A DNA stretch of 58,318 nt from Pleurobrachia bachei. Taxonomy: Eukaryota > Ctenophora > Tentaculata > Cydippida > Pleurobrachiidae. This document shows, piece after piece, positions 1-11,260 of this stretch (position 1 is the first letter of the stretch; each line of letters opens with the position of its first letter). A program made the position numbers and the translations under genes. The stretch is taken from the NCBI GenBank assembly GCA_000695325.1, contig AVPN01000100.1:1-58318 (forward strand), given 5' to 3'. The notes beneath the pieces are model-generated. The model was not told where the DNA came from. It was given only the letters and a program-made list of their open reading frames with translations, and did no database searches.

Positions 1-1084
1 CCCTCGCTAAGGGAATGTAGGAAGTCCTTGATGATGTTGGGCGCCACAGATCCCACTTTTATAATTCCATCATGGTGAATGTAGATGGTATCACAGTTTA
101 GGTGTCCGTGGGTTATGTTCCTTTCCTGGTGAAGATATCTGGGGGAGGGGAGTTAGATATTTGGCCTGGGGGGCTTGGAAAGGAGAGAGTTAGAAAATGG
201 GAGAGAGAGGACGGTGTTAGAAATGGGTTCGAGAGATAAAACTAAATGGATGGCACAAATAAGGGAAACGCATTAGATTTGAGGCACTGCGGCGATATAT
301 AGAGGTTGTTCCCAAAGTTTTGTACTCACTCCAGTGCGTCTAGTATTTGTCTACACCATCTCTTCCATAGTTTCGTGCCGATAAGTTTGTTACTGTTCCT
401 GTTCTTTCTGAGAAACCCCCGGAGTGTCCCAGCAGATGTAAACTCGGTAATGAATATTATCTAGTGGGGGACAATGTATGATTAGATTCCATGTGTTCTG
501 ACAGAGATTAAGGATCTTCTACAATCAAAGTCGTCTAGGTATTTGTATAGCCGAAATGAGAAAACAAGCATTCTCATTGAGCCATACTATTTAAGTTAGT
601 CCATTTAAAATGGATAACAGATATACAACTAAACTACCTACTTTGAATTCTTCCTCTTCTTCTTCATCTCTTATCCAGTAGCCTCCATAGCTTAGCAGGT
701 TGTTATGCTCTATGCCCTTAAAATTCTTTAGTACTCTTTCTACTGCGGCTTTCGAATCGTTTTGCCGCAAAGACGAGTACATCTCTTTACTTATCTGGAA
801 GAGATTGACATTTCAGAGAAAGATAATGTTTAATTCCTATAATAATACACACAGAGAACTAAGATCGGAAAATGTTACACAACCTCACAACTTACAGCTA
901 TTTCGTTCCACACCACTTCCTTTCCCTCCTCCATATCCAAGGCAAGGTAACAAGCGTTCACTCCTTTTACCATGGTCTGAACCTGAGTATCTCTTCTGTG
1001 CCACCTCCCATTGGGGGATATGTCAACATACTCATCATTTTCACTGTCCCCCTCCTCACTGCCAGAAAACTTTTCACCACTCAT
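1..1084 (-). CDS. NRBP: NRBP family pseudokinase, N-terminal part (cut at the left edge)
   Basis: Four exons read leftwards: 896-1084 (ATG at 1084), 642-794, 330-460 and 1-138. All GT/AG junctions keep frame. Exon 1 gives an acidic leader, then SPNGRWHRRDTQVQ and ACYLALDMEEGKEVVWNEI, the characteristic block before the kinase-like domain of nuclear receptor-binding proteins. Exon 2 holds the Glu-rich stretch after YGGYWIRD. Exon 3 reads IIFITEFTSAGTLRGFLRK. Exon 4 reads YLHQERNITHGHLNCDTIYI followed by GIIKVGSVAP. The HRD catalytic loop is replaced by HGHL and DFG by GSV, as in vertebrate NRBP1/2, so the protein should be a pseudokinase adaptor (the family is linked to ubiquitin-ligase adaptor work and ER-Golgi traffic) rather than an active enzyme. 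The C-terminal half lies outside the window. NRBP1 cannot be told from NRBP2; invertebrates usually have one gene. Confidence 0.93.
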
Positions 1085-2849
1085 TGCTACAAAGGGGGAG
1101 ATTTTCAGTTATATTACAATTTCACCAGGGGCTTGTGGGTGTGTGTAGGGTTATTGAGTCGAGACTCGAGAATATATTGACAGTTGCTGAGAAGTGAGAG
1201 GTAAAATTTCAAGTAAATTGGATCGCCGAATGTCGGAGTGGTGGAACATTTGCGCGCGCGCAGGTCATACCGCGCAATAAAAGTTAGTTGAGTGTCACCG
1301 CGGCCTCCGTTTGTGTGTGCAGTGGGGAAGTAATACTGCACAGGAAAGGAAATGTGGGATTCATGCCAAGTGAAGAATGTACAGGACCGATAGAGCGGTC
1401 AGCGGAGACAGAGAGTGAGAGAGAAATAGACTGACTACTGAGATGGTATGGTGTAACCACAAATAACTAGAATGAAAGAATCAGAGAAAGCTAAAGACAA
1501 ATAATTACTAGTATCTATCATCAATTCAACATGGTCATGGCTCAACATCAGAAATTAAGGACCTCTTCAACTGTTTTAATTGCGGTTAGGCGTCTAAAAT
1601 AGATCATAATCAGAGAAAGCAACATAAGATTGTGTCTACGGAATGTCCGACTAGTATATTTATTCGGACATTCCGTAGACACAGTATTATTTGTTATTTG
1701 TCGATTGCCCTTGAAGTTTCGTGTTTTGTTCAAAGCCGGGGCGAGGAGAGAGAGAGAGAGGATCAAACAGGGCAAGGAGTTTCGTCAAAAAAGAGCCCCT
1801 ATGACAACAGATGCAAAAAAACGTCAGAATAATGTCTGACATTCTAATCACCCCAGCAGATCAGGAATTATTAGGAAGGCTAACAGGTGCAGTGTGGTAA
1901 CTCCCACAGCCCTCTCTCTGATTAGAAATTAGGGTGGTCCATTGTGTTTGTGTGTTATTCCCAACTTTAGATTGGGTTGAAACGTGAAAGGAGCTATGTT
2001 CATTAATGAAGTCCAATACTTTTGCCAAAACTTTCACCCGACATCGTTTTCAAGATTGTCTGAATCTCGTCCCCCGTTTCGTCGTATATGTCATTTATGA
2101 ACAGCCCCAAAGTCTTAGCATAATTTATAAATCATGATTTAATTTGAAGTTTGTCAATAGTGAATCACAGTAAGTCATTGTCCTAGTTATGTTCCAACCT
2201 TCCTTTGTGCAGGACACGGGGAAACAGGGTAGAGCAAGGCGACATTATCTTAGTTTGGTGTTTAACAAAAGTAAGATTCCTTTTGGGCACACTAAATTTC
2301 GATAATTCAAAATGATGTTATTGTTTTCCGGTTTTTCCAAGTTGCAATTGTTGGGAGACAAAGGATGGAGTAATTTTACTCAAAATCCTAGTTTCACTCA
2401 CAGCTCTGTGAGATGTTGTCAAAGTGCGATCTTGAGTAACTTCGGAGTCTCACTGACTCTGAATTTTACAACTATGTATTCGTTTTTTTTTAATAATTAT
2501 TTTCTACACAGCTGTTATTATTTTCAAAATCTCATCCTTGACATACTCCAGCCCTCTAAATACCAGTAATAGACACTTGAATGTTGCATAGCTTGACACG
2601 AGTTTGTTGTAATAACATGAATTTAAAAGTTATACATACAGCGATTTGTTAATTACTTGTTATGCTCTAACCCTTCTTTACATTTAAAATATATAAGGAA
2701 ACACAGTCTAGCTAGGCATTAGGCAATGAATTACATATAATTAGACAGTAAACTCTCCTCGTGGGTTATGGTAACTATTCCCAACTGTAGATTTTAGGAA
2801 AAATATACATAAACATAAAGATAAATCAACATTCTTAATTTTACAACCA
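1085..2849. other. Intergenic region upstream of NRBP
   Basis: I see no convincing gene here. Just upstream of the NRBP start, 1240-1290 is CpG-rich (a GCGCGCGCG run near 1252) and could be part of the NRBP promoter, but I find no decisive core element. Longer open frames lack homology signals and overlap each other on both strands. A perfect hairpin lies at 1631-1683. Confidence 0.5.
1631..1683. repeat. Perfect 20-bp inverted repeat (hairpin)
   Basis: The arm at 1631-1650 (TGTGTCTACGGAATGTCCGA) is exactly complementary to 1664-1683, with a 13-bp AT-rich loop. It is probably a tiny miniature inverted-repeat element or its remnant. No gene is attached. Confidence 0.8.
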
Positions 2850-4420
2850 TGGTAACAACCATGATAACAACGATGATAACAACCATGATAACAACGATGA
2901 TAACAACCATGGTAACAACTATGGTAACACAATTCAAACCATGGTGACATCCATGGAAACAGCCATGGCAACGTCCATGGAAACAATCATGATAACAACC
3001 ATGATAACAACCATGGTAACGTCCATGGAAACAATCATGGTAACGTCTATGATAACAACCATGGTTACAGCCATGATAACAGCCATGGCAACGTCAATGG
3101 AAACAGTCATGATAACAACCATGATAACAACCATGGAAACAGTCATGATAACAACCATGATAACAACCATGGAAACAGTCATGATAACAACCATGATAAC
3201 AACCATGGAAACAGTCATGATAACAACCATGATAACAACCATGGAAACAGTCATGATAACAACCATGACAACAACCATGATAACATCCATGGAAACAGTC
3301 ATGATAAAAACCATGATAACAACCATGGAAAACAACCATGATAATAACCATGGTAACGTCCATGGAAACAATCATGGTAACGTCTATGATAACAACCATG
3401 GTTACAGCCATGATAACAGCCATGGCAACGTCAATGGAAACAGTCATGATAACAACCATGATAACAACCATGGAAACAGTCATGATAACAACCATGATAA
3501 CAACCATGGAAACAGTCATGATAACAACCATGATAACAACCATGGAAACAGTCATGATAACAACCATGATAACAACCATGGAAACAGTCATGATAACAAC
3601 CATGATAACAACCATGGAAACAGTCATGATAACAACCATGATAACAACCATGGAAACAGTCATGATAACAACCATGATAACAACCATGGAAACAGTCATG
3701 ATAACAACCATGATAACAACCATGGAAACAGTCATGATAACAACCATGATAACAACCATGGAAACAGTCATGATAACAACCATGATAACAACCATGGAAA
3801 CAGTCATGATAACAACCATGATAACAACCATGGAAACAGTCATGATAACAACCATGATAACAACCATGGTAACGTCCATGGAAACAATCATGGTAACGTC
3901 TATGATAACAACCATGGTTACAGCCATGATAACAGCCATGGCAACGTCAATGGAAACAGTCATGATAACAACCATGACAACAACCATGATAACATCCATG
4001 GAAACAGTCATGATAAAAACCATGATAACAACCATGATAACAACCATGGTAACGTATATGGAAACAGTCATGATAACAACCATGATAACAACCATGGCAA
4101 CTAACATGATAACAACCATGGTAACGTCCATGGAAACAATCATAATAACAACCATGATAACAACCATGGAAACAGACATGATAACAACCATGATAACAAC
4201 CATGGTAACGTCCATGGAAACAGTCAATGGTAACGTCCATGGAAACAATCATGGTAACGTCCATGATCATGCATGATAACAACCATGGTTACAGCCATCT
4301 ATTGTCGGTACCGTTGCAGTTAGGAAACAGTCATGATAACAACCATGATAACGTCTATAGAAACAGTCATGATAACAACCATGATAACAACCATGGTAAC
4401 ATAAACCATGCTTCCTCAAC
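2850..4420. repeat. Minisatellite of 12-bp modules in 36-bp units
   Basis: The whole stretch is built from 12-mers such as CCATGATAACAA, CCATGGAAACAG and TCATGATAACAA. From about 3440 to 3860 three modules form a nearly perfect 36-bp unit repeated roughly a dozen times. A longer block with variant modules (GGTAACGTCCATGGAAACAA and neighbours) appears at about 3018-3110, again at 3350-3440 and again at 3865-3960, giving a higher-order pattern. Because unit length is a multiple of three and stops are rare, frames on both strands are open for hundreds of codons (Asn/His/Gly/Asp-rich on +, Val/Ile/Met-rich on -). I read this as repeat DNA, not a gene. It ends about 10 bp from the stop of the mucin-like gene and would form that gene's 3' untranslated region. 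Confidence 0.9.
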
Positions 4421-4429
4421 TTTCAGCAG

Positions 4430-7400
4430 TTAGAAAAGACAGCTGTCTTGCCAACTCAGTAGATGACAGCGAGTTTTACAGGCGTCATCGTTACTCCAAT
4501 AGGAGTAAGTTCTCAACCCTTCATCACAAACACTGAAAGCCACTCTACAGACACATTCTAACCCCTCAGATTGCTCGATATTTGCTCTTGCTATACTAAA
4601 CGGACATTTTTCTCGCCATGCAATACTCTTACAGCGACTAGTGCATTCAGACTGGTCCCCGCTGTCGTACGTGTACCATCTAAACCCATTCTTACAAACA
4701 CTAACAAAGACTTGACAAACACAATCCGCTGCTTCAGGTGGATAATTCTCCTTCAATTGGGGGTCATTGTTTGTGATAAGTTTGTCTTCCTTAATAACTG
4801 GATAGACAGGAAGTAGCACAATGTCGCCATGGTAACGACCCATCTGCAGATGGTTTCGGGCATATACCGGAATGTATCTTTCACCAGATTGCATCCTGAG
4901 AGGGGACCTTCTGCCCATAGACCCGTCTAGGCGATGATAGTAAGATGAACCGTACTTTCCATAACCATAACCAAAGCCATTGTTGTGTGGTAAATGTGGT
5001 ACATTGTTCTCGGAAGTTGTTGGGATGCCGGAGGTTGTTTGGATGCTGGTACCCGTTCCCCGTGTCAAAGGGTCTATCGTAATCAATTGCTCGTTTGTCG
5101 GTGGTTTAGTCTTTGGGTAATCAGTCAACGGTTTGGTGTTTGGGTTATCGGTCAGCGGTTTGGTGTTTGGGTGATTTGAAATCAGTTGCTCGTCAGTAAG
5201 TGGATTAGTGTTTGGGTGATTTGTTATAAATTGCTCGTTTGTCCGGAGATTAGTATTAGGGTGATTTGTAATCAATTGCTCGCCAGTCGGTGGTTTAGTG
5301 TCAGGATGATTTGTAACCAATTGCTCGTTGGTCGGTGGTATAGTGTTAGGATGATTTGTAACCAATTGCTCGTTTGTCTTTTGTTGAGTATTTGGGTAGT
5401 CAGTCAGCGGCTTAGTGTTTGTCAGTGGTCTAGTGTTCGGCTTATTTGTAATTAACTGCTCGTCAGTAAGTGGTTTAGTATTAGGGTGATCTGTAATCAA
5501 TTGCTCATTAGTCAACGGTTTAGTGTTGGGGTGATTTGTAATCAGTTGCTCATCAGTAAGTGGTTTAGTGTTAGGGTGATTTGTAATCAATTGTTCGTTA
5601 GTCTGTAGTTTAGTAGTCAGATGTGGTTGAGTTGTTTGTAGTTTAGTAGTTGCACGAGGTGGTTGAGTGGTTTGTAGTTTAGTAGTTACATGAGGTGGTT
5701 GTGTGGTTTGTAGTTTAGTAGTACGAGGTGGTTGAGTGGTTCGTAGTTTAGTAGTTGCATGAGGTGGTTGAGTGGTTTGTAGTTTAGTAGTTGCATGAGG
5801 TGGTTGAGTGGTTTGTATTTTAGTAGTTACACGAGGTGGTTGAGTGGTTTGTAGTTTAATAGTTGCATGAGGTGGTTGTGTGGTTTGTAGTTTAGTAGTA
5901 CGAGGTGGTTGAGTGGTTTGTAGTTTAATAGTTACATGAGGTGGTTGTGTGGTTTGTAGTTTAGTAGTACGAGGTGGTTGAGTGGTTTGTAGTTTAATAG
6001 TTACATGAGGTGGTTGTGTGGTTTGTAGTTTAGTAGTACGAGGTGGTTGAGTGGTTTGTAGTTTAGTAGTTGCACGAGGTGGTTGAGTGGTTTGTAGTTT
6101 AGTAGTTGCACGGGGTGGTTGAGTGGTTTGTAGTTTAGTAGCTACACGAGGTGGTTGAGTGGTTTGTAGTTTAGAAGTTACACGAGGTGGTTGAGTAGTT
6201 TGTAGTTTAGTAGTTGCACGAGGTGGTTGAGTGGTTTGTAGTTTAGTAGTTGCACGATGTGGTTGAGTGGTTTGTAGTTTAGTAGTTGCACGGGATTGTT
6301 GGGTGGTTTGTAGTTTAGTAGTTACACGAGGTGGTTGAGTGGTTTGTAGTTTAGTAGGTGCACGAGGTGGTTGAGTGGTTTGTAGTTTAGTAGTTGCACG
6401 AGGTGGTTGAGTGGTTCGTAGTTTAGTAGTCGGACGAGGTGGTTGAGTGGTTTGTAGTTTAGTAGTTGCACGAGGTGATTGAGTGGTTTGTAGTTTAGTA
6501 GTTGCATGAGGTGGTTGCGTGGTTTGTAGTTTAGTAGTTGCACGAGGTGGATGAGTGGTTTGTAGTTTAGATCAACGTGCTCCACCAACTCAAGTTTGTA
6601 GTTTAGTAGTTGTACGAGGTGGTTGAGTGGTTTCTAGTTTAGTAGTTGCACGAGGTGTTTGAGTGGTTTGTAGTTTAGTAGTTGCACGAGGTGGTTGAGT
6701 GGTTTGTAGTTTAGTAGTTGCACGAGGTGGTTGAGTAGTTTGTAGTTTAGTAGTTGCACGAGGTGGTCGAGTGCTTTGTAGTTTAATAGTTGCACGAGGT
6801 GCTTGAGTGGTTTGTAGTTTAGTAGTTGCACGAGGTAGTTGAGTGGTTTGTAGTTTAGTAGTTGCACGACGTGGTTGAGTGGTTTGTAGTTTAGTAGTTG
6901 CACGAGGTGGTTGAGTGGTTTGTAGTTTAGTAGTTCCATGAGGTGGTTGCGTGGTTTGTAGTTTAGTAGTTGCACGACGTGGTTGAGTAGTTTGTAGTTT
7001 AGTAGTACGATGTGGTTGGATGGTTTGTAGTTTAGTAGTTACACGAGGTGGTTGAGTGGTTTGTAGTTTATTAGTTGTACGAGGTGGTTCAGTAGTTTGT
7101 AGTTTAGTAGTTGCACCACTTTTTGTGTGCACGGACTGAGTAGTGTTTATTGTTATTTGAGGATGGTAAGCCAAGGTATTCCAATAGGTTATTGTTGGTT
7201 GGTTCGTGGTTACGTTTCCAGTGAATTGGTGCGAGGTTGTCTGGCGTTCAGTAGTCGGCGGCTCGGTAGGGGCTTCAATGAACTCACAATTAGTGATGTA
7301 AACTTTGGTGAAGTTACCCGAACAATTGCCCAGTTCAACTAAGATTTCATGAGAAGTGTCCGTTTCGAGGAAATCCACAGTTGCCTTGTAGATGTCGTTA

Positions 7401-8090
7401 ACATCCGTACCAATTTTCAAACTTTCCAGCAACTGAAAGTTAAAAACAATGGTTGTAAACTACTAGATAATTCTCAACTAATTACTATGGGGCATATAGT
7501 TCAAAATATTCACATTCAGCATTGTCTATACCTTTTCCAATATTTTGAATGCTTATGAACGCTTTTTATAGTGTAGATACCTTACTAAGCAAAAAGATTT
7601 CAAAATATGAGAATCCATCGGTATCAAATGCCTCGATTACAGCATGAGGATTGAATTCCTGTTGATCAGCTGTTCCATGACTGTTATCTAGCTCAGGAAA
7701 ATCACAGGAAGTCATGTTTGTGAAAACTTGGGCCAGCGAGAGGATGATCCTCGTTGAGTTTATTTGTGGCTGGGCTAGAGCGTGGAAAAGAGTGGAAAAA
7801 TGCTCCGTCGTAGTCGTTATAGAGCCCGTTGATGGATCTGGATAAGAACAATTGATAAGATATTAGGTCAGCCAAAATTGAACGGGGTTGTTGTGAGAGA
7901 ACGCGGTACCAGATTTTAACGGAAAGCACAGCTAAGAAATACCTGGGAATTGGAATATTGATAATGCAGAGCCTTCTGTCTTCAATATTCTCTGCAGGGC
8001 ACGTGTCTGCAAATGTGCACTGGACAAAGCATCAATAGTGGGTGAGAAAAGGAGCAGCAGCAAGATGGTATTAAGTTCCATTCGGCCCAT
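4430..8090 (-). CDS. Secreted mucin-like repeat protein with two C-terminal six-cysteine modules
   Basis: Three exons: 7943-8090, 7581-7837 and 4430-7432, with phase-consistent GT/AG junctions. The start at 8090 gives MGRMELNTILLLLLFSPT, a clear signal peptide. Exon 2 is Thr-rich at its start (GSITTTTEHF). Exon 3 begins LLESLKIGTDVNDIYKATV, then carries about 40 copies of a 12-residue unit (consensus TTKLQTTQPPRA; some 11-residue copies), then about a dozen copies of a 16-residue unit (NEQLITNHPNTKPLTD, with shorter variants), and ends in two related modules with spacing CxC-x6-C...C-x3-C-x8-C, starting DCVCQVFVSVC and ECVCRVAFSVC. Thr/Pro density implies heavy O-glycosylation. The cysteine modules look distantly Kazal-like, but I do not assign them. 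Exon 3 is open for 1,001 codons except for two TGA codons in one anomalous unit (6571-6593). Full length would be about 1,135 residues. The function is unknown; an extracellular or surface-coat role is likely. Confidence 0.8.
5050..5600 (-). repeat. 48-bp tandem array encoding NEQLITNHPNTKPLTD units
   Basis: Roughly a dozen in-frame 48-bp units and shortened versions. They encode Asn/Thr/Pro-rich 16-residue repeats with Asn-x-Thr-type sequons in several copies. It sits between the 36-bp array and the cysteine modules of the same exon. Confidence 0.85.
5602..7125 (-). repeat. 36-bp tandem array encoding TTKLQTTQPPRA units
   Basis: About 40 units of 36 bp, with occasional 33-bp units that drop one codon, so the frame is kept throughout. 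Between about 5880 and 6060 a 69-bp pair (33+36) is itself repeated three times, showing recent expansion of a higher-order unit. One unit, 6571-6593, is aberrant. Confidence 0.9.
6571..6593. other. Repeat segment replaced by its unreversed complement
   Basis: A normal 36-bp unit reads GTTTAG, a 23-base middle, then GTTTGTA. Here the flanks are normal and the unit is still 36 bp. The 23 middle bases match, at 22 of 23 positions, the base-by-base complement of the consensus middle in the same direction, not its reverse complement. It introduces two in-frame TGA codons on the coding strand. See findings. Confidence 0.85.
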
Positions 8091-9397
8091 AATTAGTACA
8101 GGACCCAGCTAGACAAGAAGTATAGCCCTGGTTAAACCCAAGTTGCTGACGATAATGTCATTTTATGTCAGTTTTAAAACATAAAGTCTCTAAAATGTCT
8201 TTATCTAACTCTATGTCACAACTTGTTGTTGACGATAATAATAACAACAATAAGTCATGAAAGTTTTAAAAACACAAACTCTCTAGAAATCCTTCATTAA
8301 ACACAAATTAGTTTAGTCTGTTGAATGTCGTTATTATATTAAACACAACGTATGCTATGAAGACACCTCGACTTTGGGGTTACTTTATAGTTTATATTTA
8401 CAATTTGAACAATCTACATTATTATATCTAAAACATACTTGTTTCGATCAAATAATTTGATCTCATCAATGGATTCTACAGATTTTAAATCTCTTACAAA
8501 AGACTGGAAGGGCGAAGGCCCCGTGAGGAAAGGTTCTACTTGTGTGTGGGCTGTACCCGGTTCCACGGTAGGCCACTAAGAGCAGCCCGTAGGATGTGCT
8601 TCAAGTAACGGATTTTGTCACCTCACCCCCACAAACTGCTAAAGTGCAAAAATAGCTTCCTTGGCCTTGGGCTCATGAAATATTTCATGAAAGAACACTG
8701 TTGCTTACCATGACGTGCTGAATCTTTTTTCCCCTCTGGTTTCTGAAATTAAAAGAGTTGAATAATGAATATATAATATATATGGGGGGCCATGTCATTG
8801 GAATCCTGTTATAATCCTGTATATCTATTATATGGCCCTTCATTCAGGAGTGAAAGAGAGAAATTGACAGAGGGAGAGAACAGCGTCTTATTATCATATT
8901 ATTCAACAATGGATACTATTTATAACACACAAAAACGAGAAACCTTTGTCCCAGCCCCTTTTTGTTACTAGTGTGTAAGTTTCTTGCACGATATTGTTTG
9001 AAATGCCAGCTATAATAGTATCTGTGAGGTGATTCTTTGTGGGCTTTGGGTCTTGTGTGTGACCGCTTTTATATGGATTCCCTCTCGGTCCAAAGATGAT
9101 CAAAATATGAATTACGAATGAATAGGAAGGATTTGTGAAGGTATCACCGTATTATTATAGTCTGCAGCATGTCTATGTGATTTGAGAGGACGTATCATAT
9201 ATTGCAGTAGTAGTAGATTTGTTTGTTTTTATTTGAACCTCTTTTTTACATGCACACATTCATTTTCGTTGTATAAGACACCTTGGAGTTATTGTGTATT
9301 TACCTTAATACAGTTGTATTACTTTGTTGTATTTACCATTAAATAATCGAAGCTAATCTTGTAACCTGCAATTAATATTAGTATTCTTTTCTTTAGA
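8091..9397. other. Intergenic region between divergent secreted-protein genes
   Basis: No gene is supported. It should hold the promoters of the mucin-like gene (-) and of beta-sandwich gene A (+). A GC-richer island at about 8500-8640 stands out from the AT-rich surroundings, but I cannot identify it. From about 9130 the sequence is similar to 11000 onward, the upstream part of the tandem duplication that contains gene B. Confidence 0.5.
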
Positions 9398-10106
9398 ATG
9401 ATCCCAAGATGGTTTTGGATCTTGTTCCTGAAAATTACACTGATAAAAGGTAATGAGAACTCTTCGTTACAAATTCACCCGTCTCACGCGATGAGGGAAT
9501 TTCATTTCCAAAGTTCTGGTGTTGTAAATATTGGTGCCTCACGTGATTCATTCCACATTATTTTCATTTATTTTGCATGAGCTGTATAACATAACATCAA
9601 TGCATGTCTACTAAACCTGCTACTAACTACACACACATTTTAATCGAAATATCTACCCCGTTACAGGTCTGGAGTTACACATGAACTGTGATGACGTATT
9701 AGAACTTTACATTGACGGAGTCAAACAATCTCTCCCTGTGTCGGAGGCAAACCAATACGATACCCCTTCCACCGTATCCATTGCTGACGACACATCAGTA
9801 ATCGCTGCTCAGTGTTGGAACAAGCTGGGAGGTCCCAAAGGACTCATTGGGTCTCTTATCTTGCGAGATGGGGTAGAAGTGGTTACAAATAAGGATTGGT
9901 GGTGTTCTAGCAATAACACAGGATCCTGGACATCCGCACAATTTGATGTAGAGAAGGAGAGCGGCTGGGGGCCTGCAACTGTGTACAGCAGGGCAAGGGA
10001 GAGTTATAATGATCCAATATCTGTCAATGCTAGCTATATTTGGGCTTCAAGCGGAGCCATCGCCTACTGTAGGATCAACTTGCCCGACACGTTCGACGGT
10101 GAGTAA
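9398..10106 (+). CDS. Secreted beta-sandwich (galactose-binding-like) protein, copy A
   Basis: Two exons, 9398-9449 and 9667-10106, give 163 residues. Exon 1 encodes the signal peptide MIPRWFWILFLKITLIKG and is cut by a GTAATG donor; the acceptor is TTACAG. The mature part starts LELHMNCDDVLELYIDGVKQ. The layout (LYIDG strand, VIAAQCWN strand, GLIGSLIL strand, then DWWCS, GSWTSAQFD, and YIWAS with YCRI) resembles the galactose-binding-like sandwich found in many extracellular invertebrate and bacterial proteins; the exact family is unknown. The stop at 10104-10106 directly follows a sequence that could be a GTGAGT donor (TTCGACG/GTGAGTAA), so another 3' exon is possible. Exon 2 is identical to that of copy B. 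A diverged relative lies on the minus strand at 38237-39005. Confidence 0.75.
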
Positions 10107-11260
10107 GGGGTGGGCATTTTGGGGTGGGCTATGTGGGTGGCCAGGTGGGGTTTTTAGTGTATAATTAATAATAAATGTTAGTATTGGCTACGATGCATCA
10201 TGTATACCAATGCCCCCTGTTTCAGCAGTGTACTGTCCTGTCCGTCGTCTAGACTGTTGCCTGCATGTTAGTATGACAAAAACTTGAACAACGTAATGAA
10301 TAACCAAGATATCTTGTAGGCTGGTGCCTGTGATTCCATCGCCGACCGGTGGAATCAAATTGTTTGGACTTTGGAAGAGGGTTTGTAACAGCGTCCAGGA
10401 CTGTTACTAGTACGACGCTGGGTCCTGCATACAACTAAAAATTCACAAAAACGACCAGGTTACACCTGTTGAAATTTGAAAGTGACGATTTGTAGGAAAT
10501 TAATAAGAGACAAAGTTGTGGTCTTATTGAAACTTATTAAAACTTATTGACGCGAGCGGTGAGGCGACAGGCTTCGGAGAGTAAAGCACCTGCTATGCAA
10601 CAATTAAAACAATTTCTATTTAGAGAAAAGGATAATATCGTGGATACACTGCTCCATAAATTGGAATGCGCTACAATCCCCTCGTTTGCGCCGCCGCGCC
10701 ACACCGCAACGAGGGGATTGAAGCGAATGCCGCGCGCGCGTTTGGCCTCAGAGCTGCCTGAGCTCAGAACAGTCGAAGATAAAGTCGGATTTTTTGAAGT
10801 TGTCACCCCCCTGGGTGGCGCGCGAGTTTTTATTTGCGCGTCGGAATCTTGTTTTGGCTCTCACGCCTTTTGTTTCTCGGCCAATTTGGAGTTGACCAAT
10901 GTTAAGATGCTCTAAAGGCGAGACCAAAATCTCTTATCTGGAAGTGCCAATTTTATGAGAATGACCCATATACCAAACAGCAAATTAGTGATTTCGATTT
11001 GTGAAGGACGAAGGTATCACCGTATTATTATAGTCTGCAGTATGTCTATGTGATTTGAGAGGACGTTTGATATACTGCAGTAGTAGTCGATATGTTTGTT
11101 TTTCTTTGAACCTCTTTTTTACATACACACATTCATTTTCGTTGCAACCGATACCTTGCAGTTATACTGTGTGTCTTTACCATGATTATTGCGATTTTTG
11201 AACGACAATTCCGCATAGTTTTACTTGTAGTCTGCAAATATCAGTTTTCTTGACATTAGC
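10107..11260. repeat. Repeat-bearing spacer between the two beta-sandwich genes
   Basis: From about 10165 to 10640 this is a repeat also found at 12036-12511 (identical) and 13750-14252 (slightly diverged). It contains a hairpin near 10673-10720 (AATCCCCTCGTT...AACGAGGGGATT) and a GCGCGCGCG run. From 10781 (TAAAGTCGGATTTTTTGAAG) starts a copy of the inverted-repeat element seen at 47662 and 48097. From about 11000 the sequence restarts the 5' flank of the next gene copy. I see no gene in it. Confidence 0.75.

Noticed and set aside
700-1197. Plus-strand 165-codon frame opposite NRBP
   Set aside because: It is a shadow of the NRBP exons on the minus strand, which show clear homology and splice sites.
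2941-4276. Long Met/Thr, Asn/His/Gly and Val/Ile/Met frames on both strands
   Set aside because: They are translations of a minisatellite with unit length divisible by three; all frames are equally open and no start, splice or domain evidence favours one.
5186-5455. Plus-strand frame across the mucin 48-bp repeats
   Set aside because: Antisense shadow of the mucin-like coding repeats.
8500-8640. GC-richer island that might be a tRNA-derived element
   Set aside because: A GGTTCCAC word recalls a B box, but no cloverleaf or A box with correct spacing could be drawn.
10547-10915. 122-codon frame after gene A (also at 12418)
   Set aside because: It runs through a repeat, a hairpin and the end of an inverted-repeat element present in several copies; no codon or domain support. 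The longer frame at 12418 is mostly Ns.
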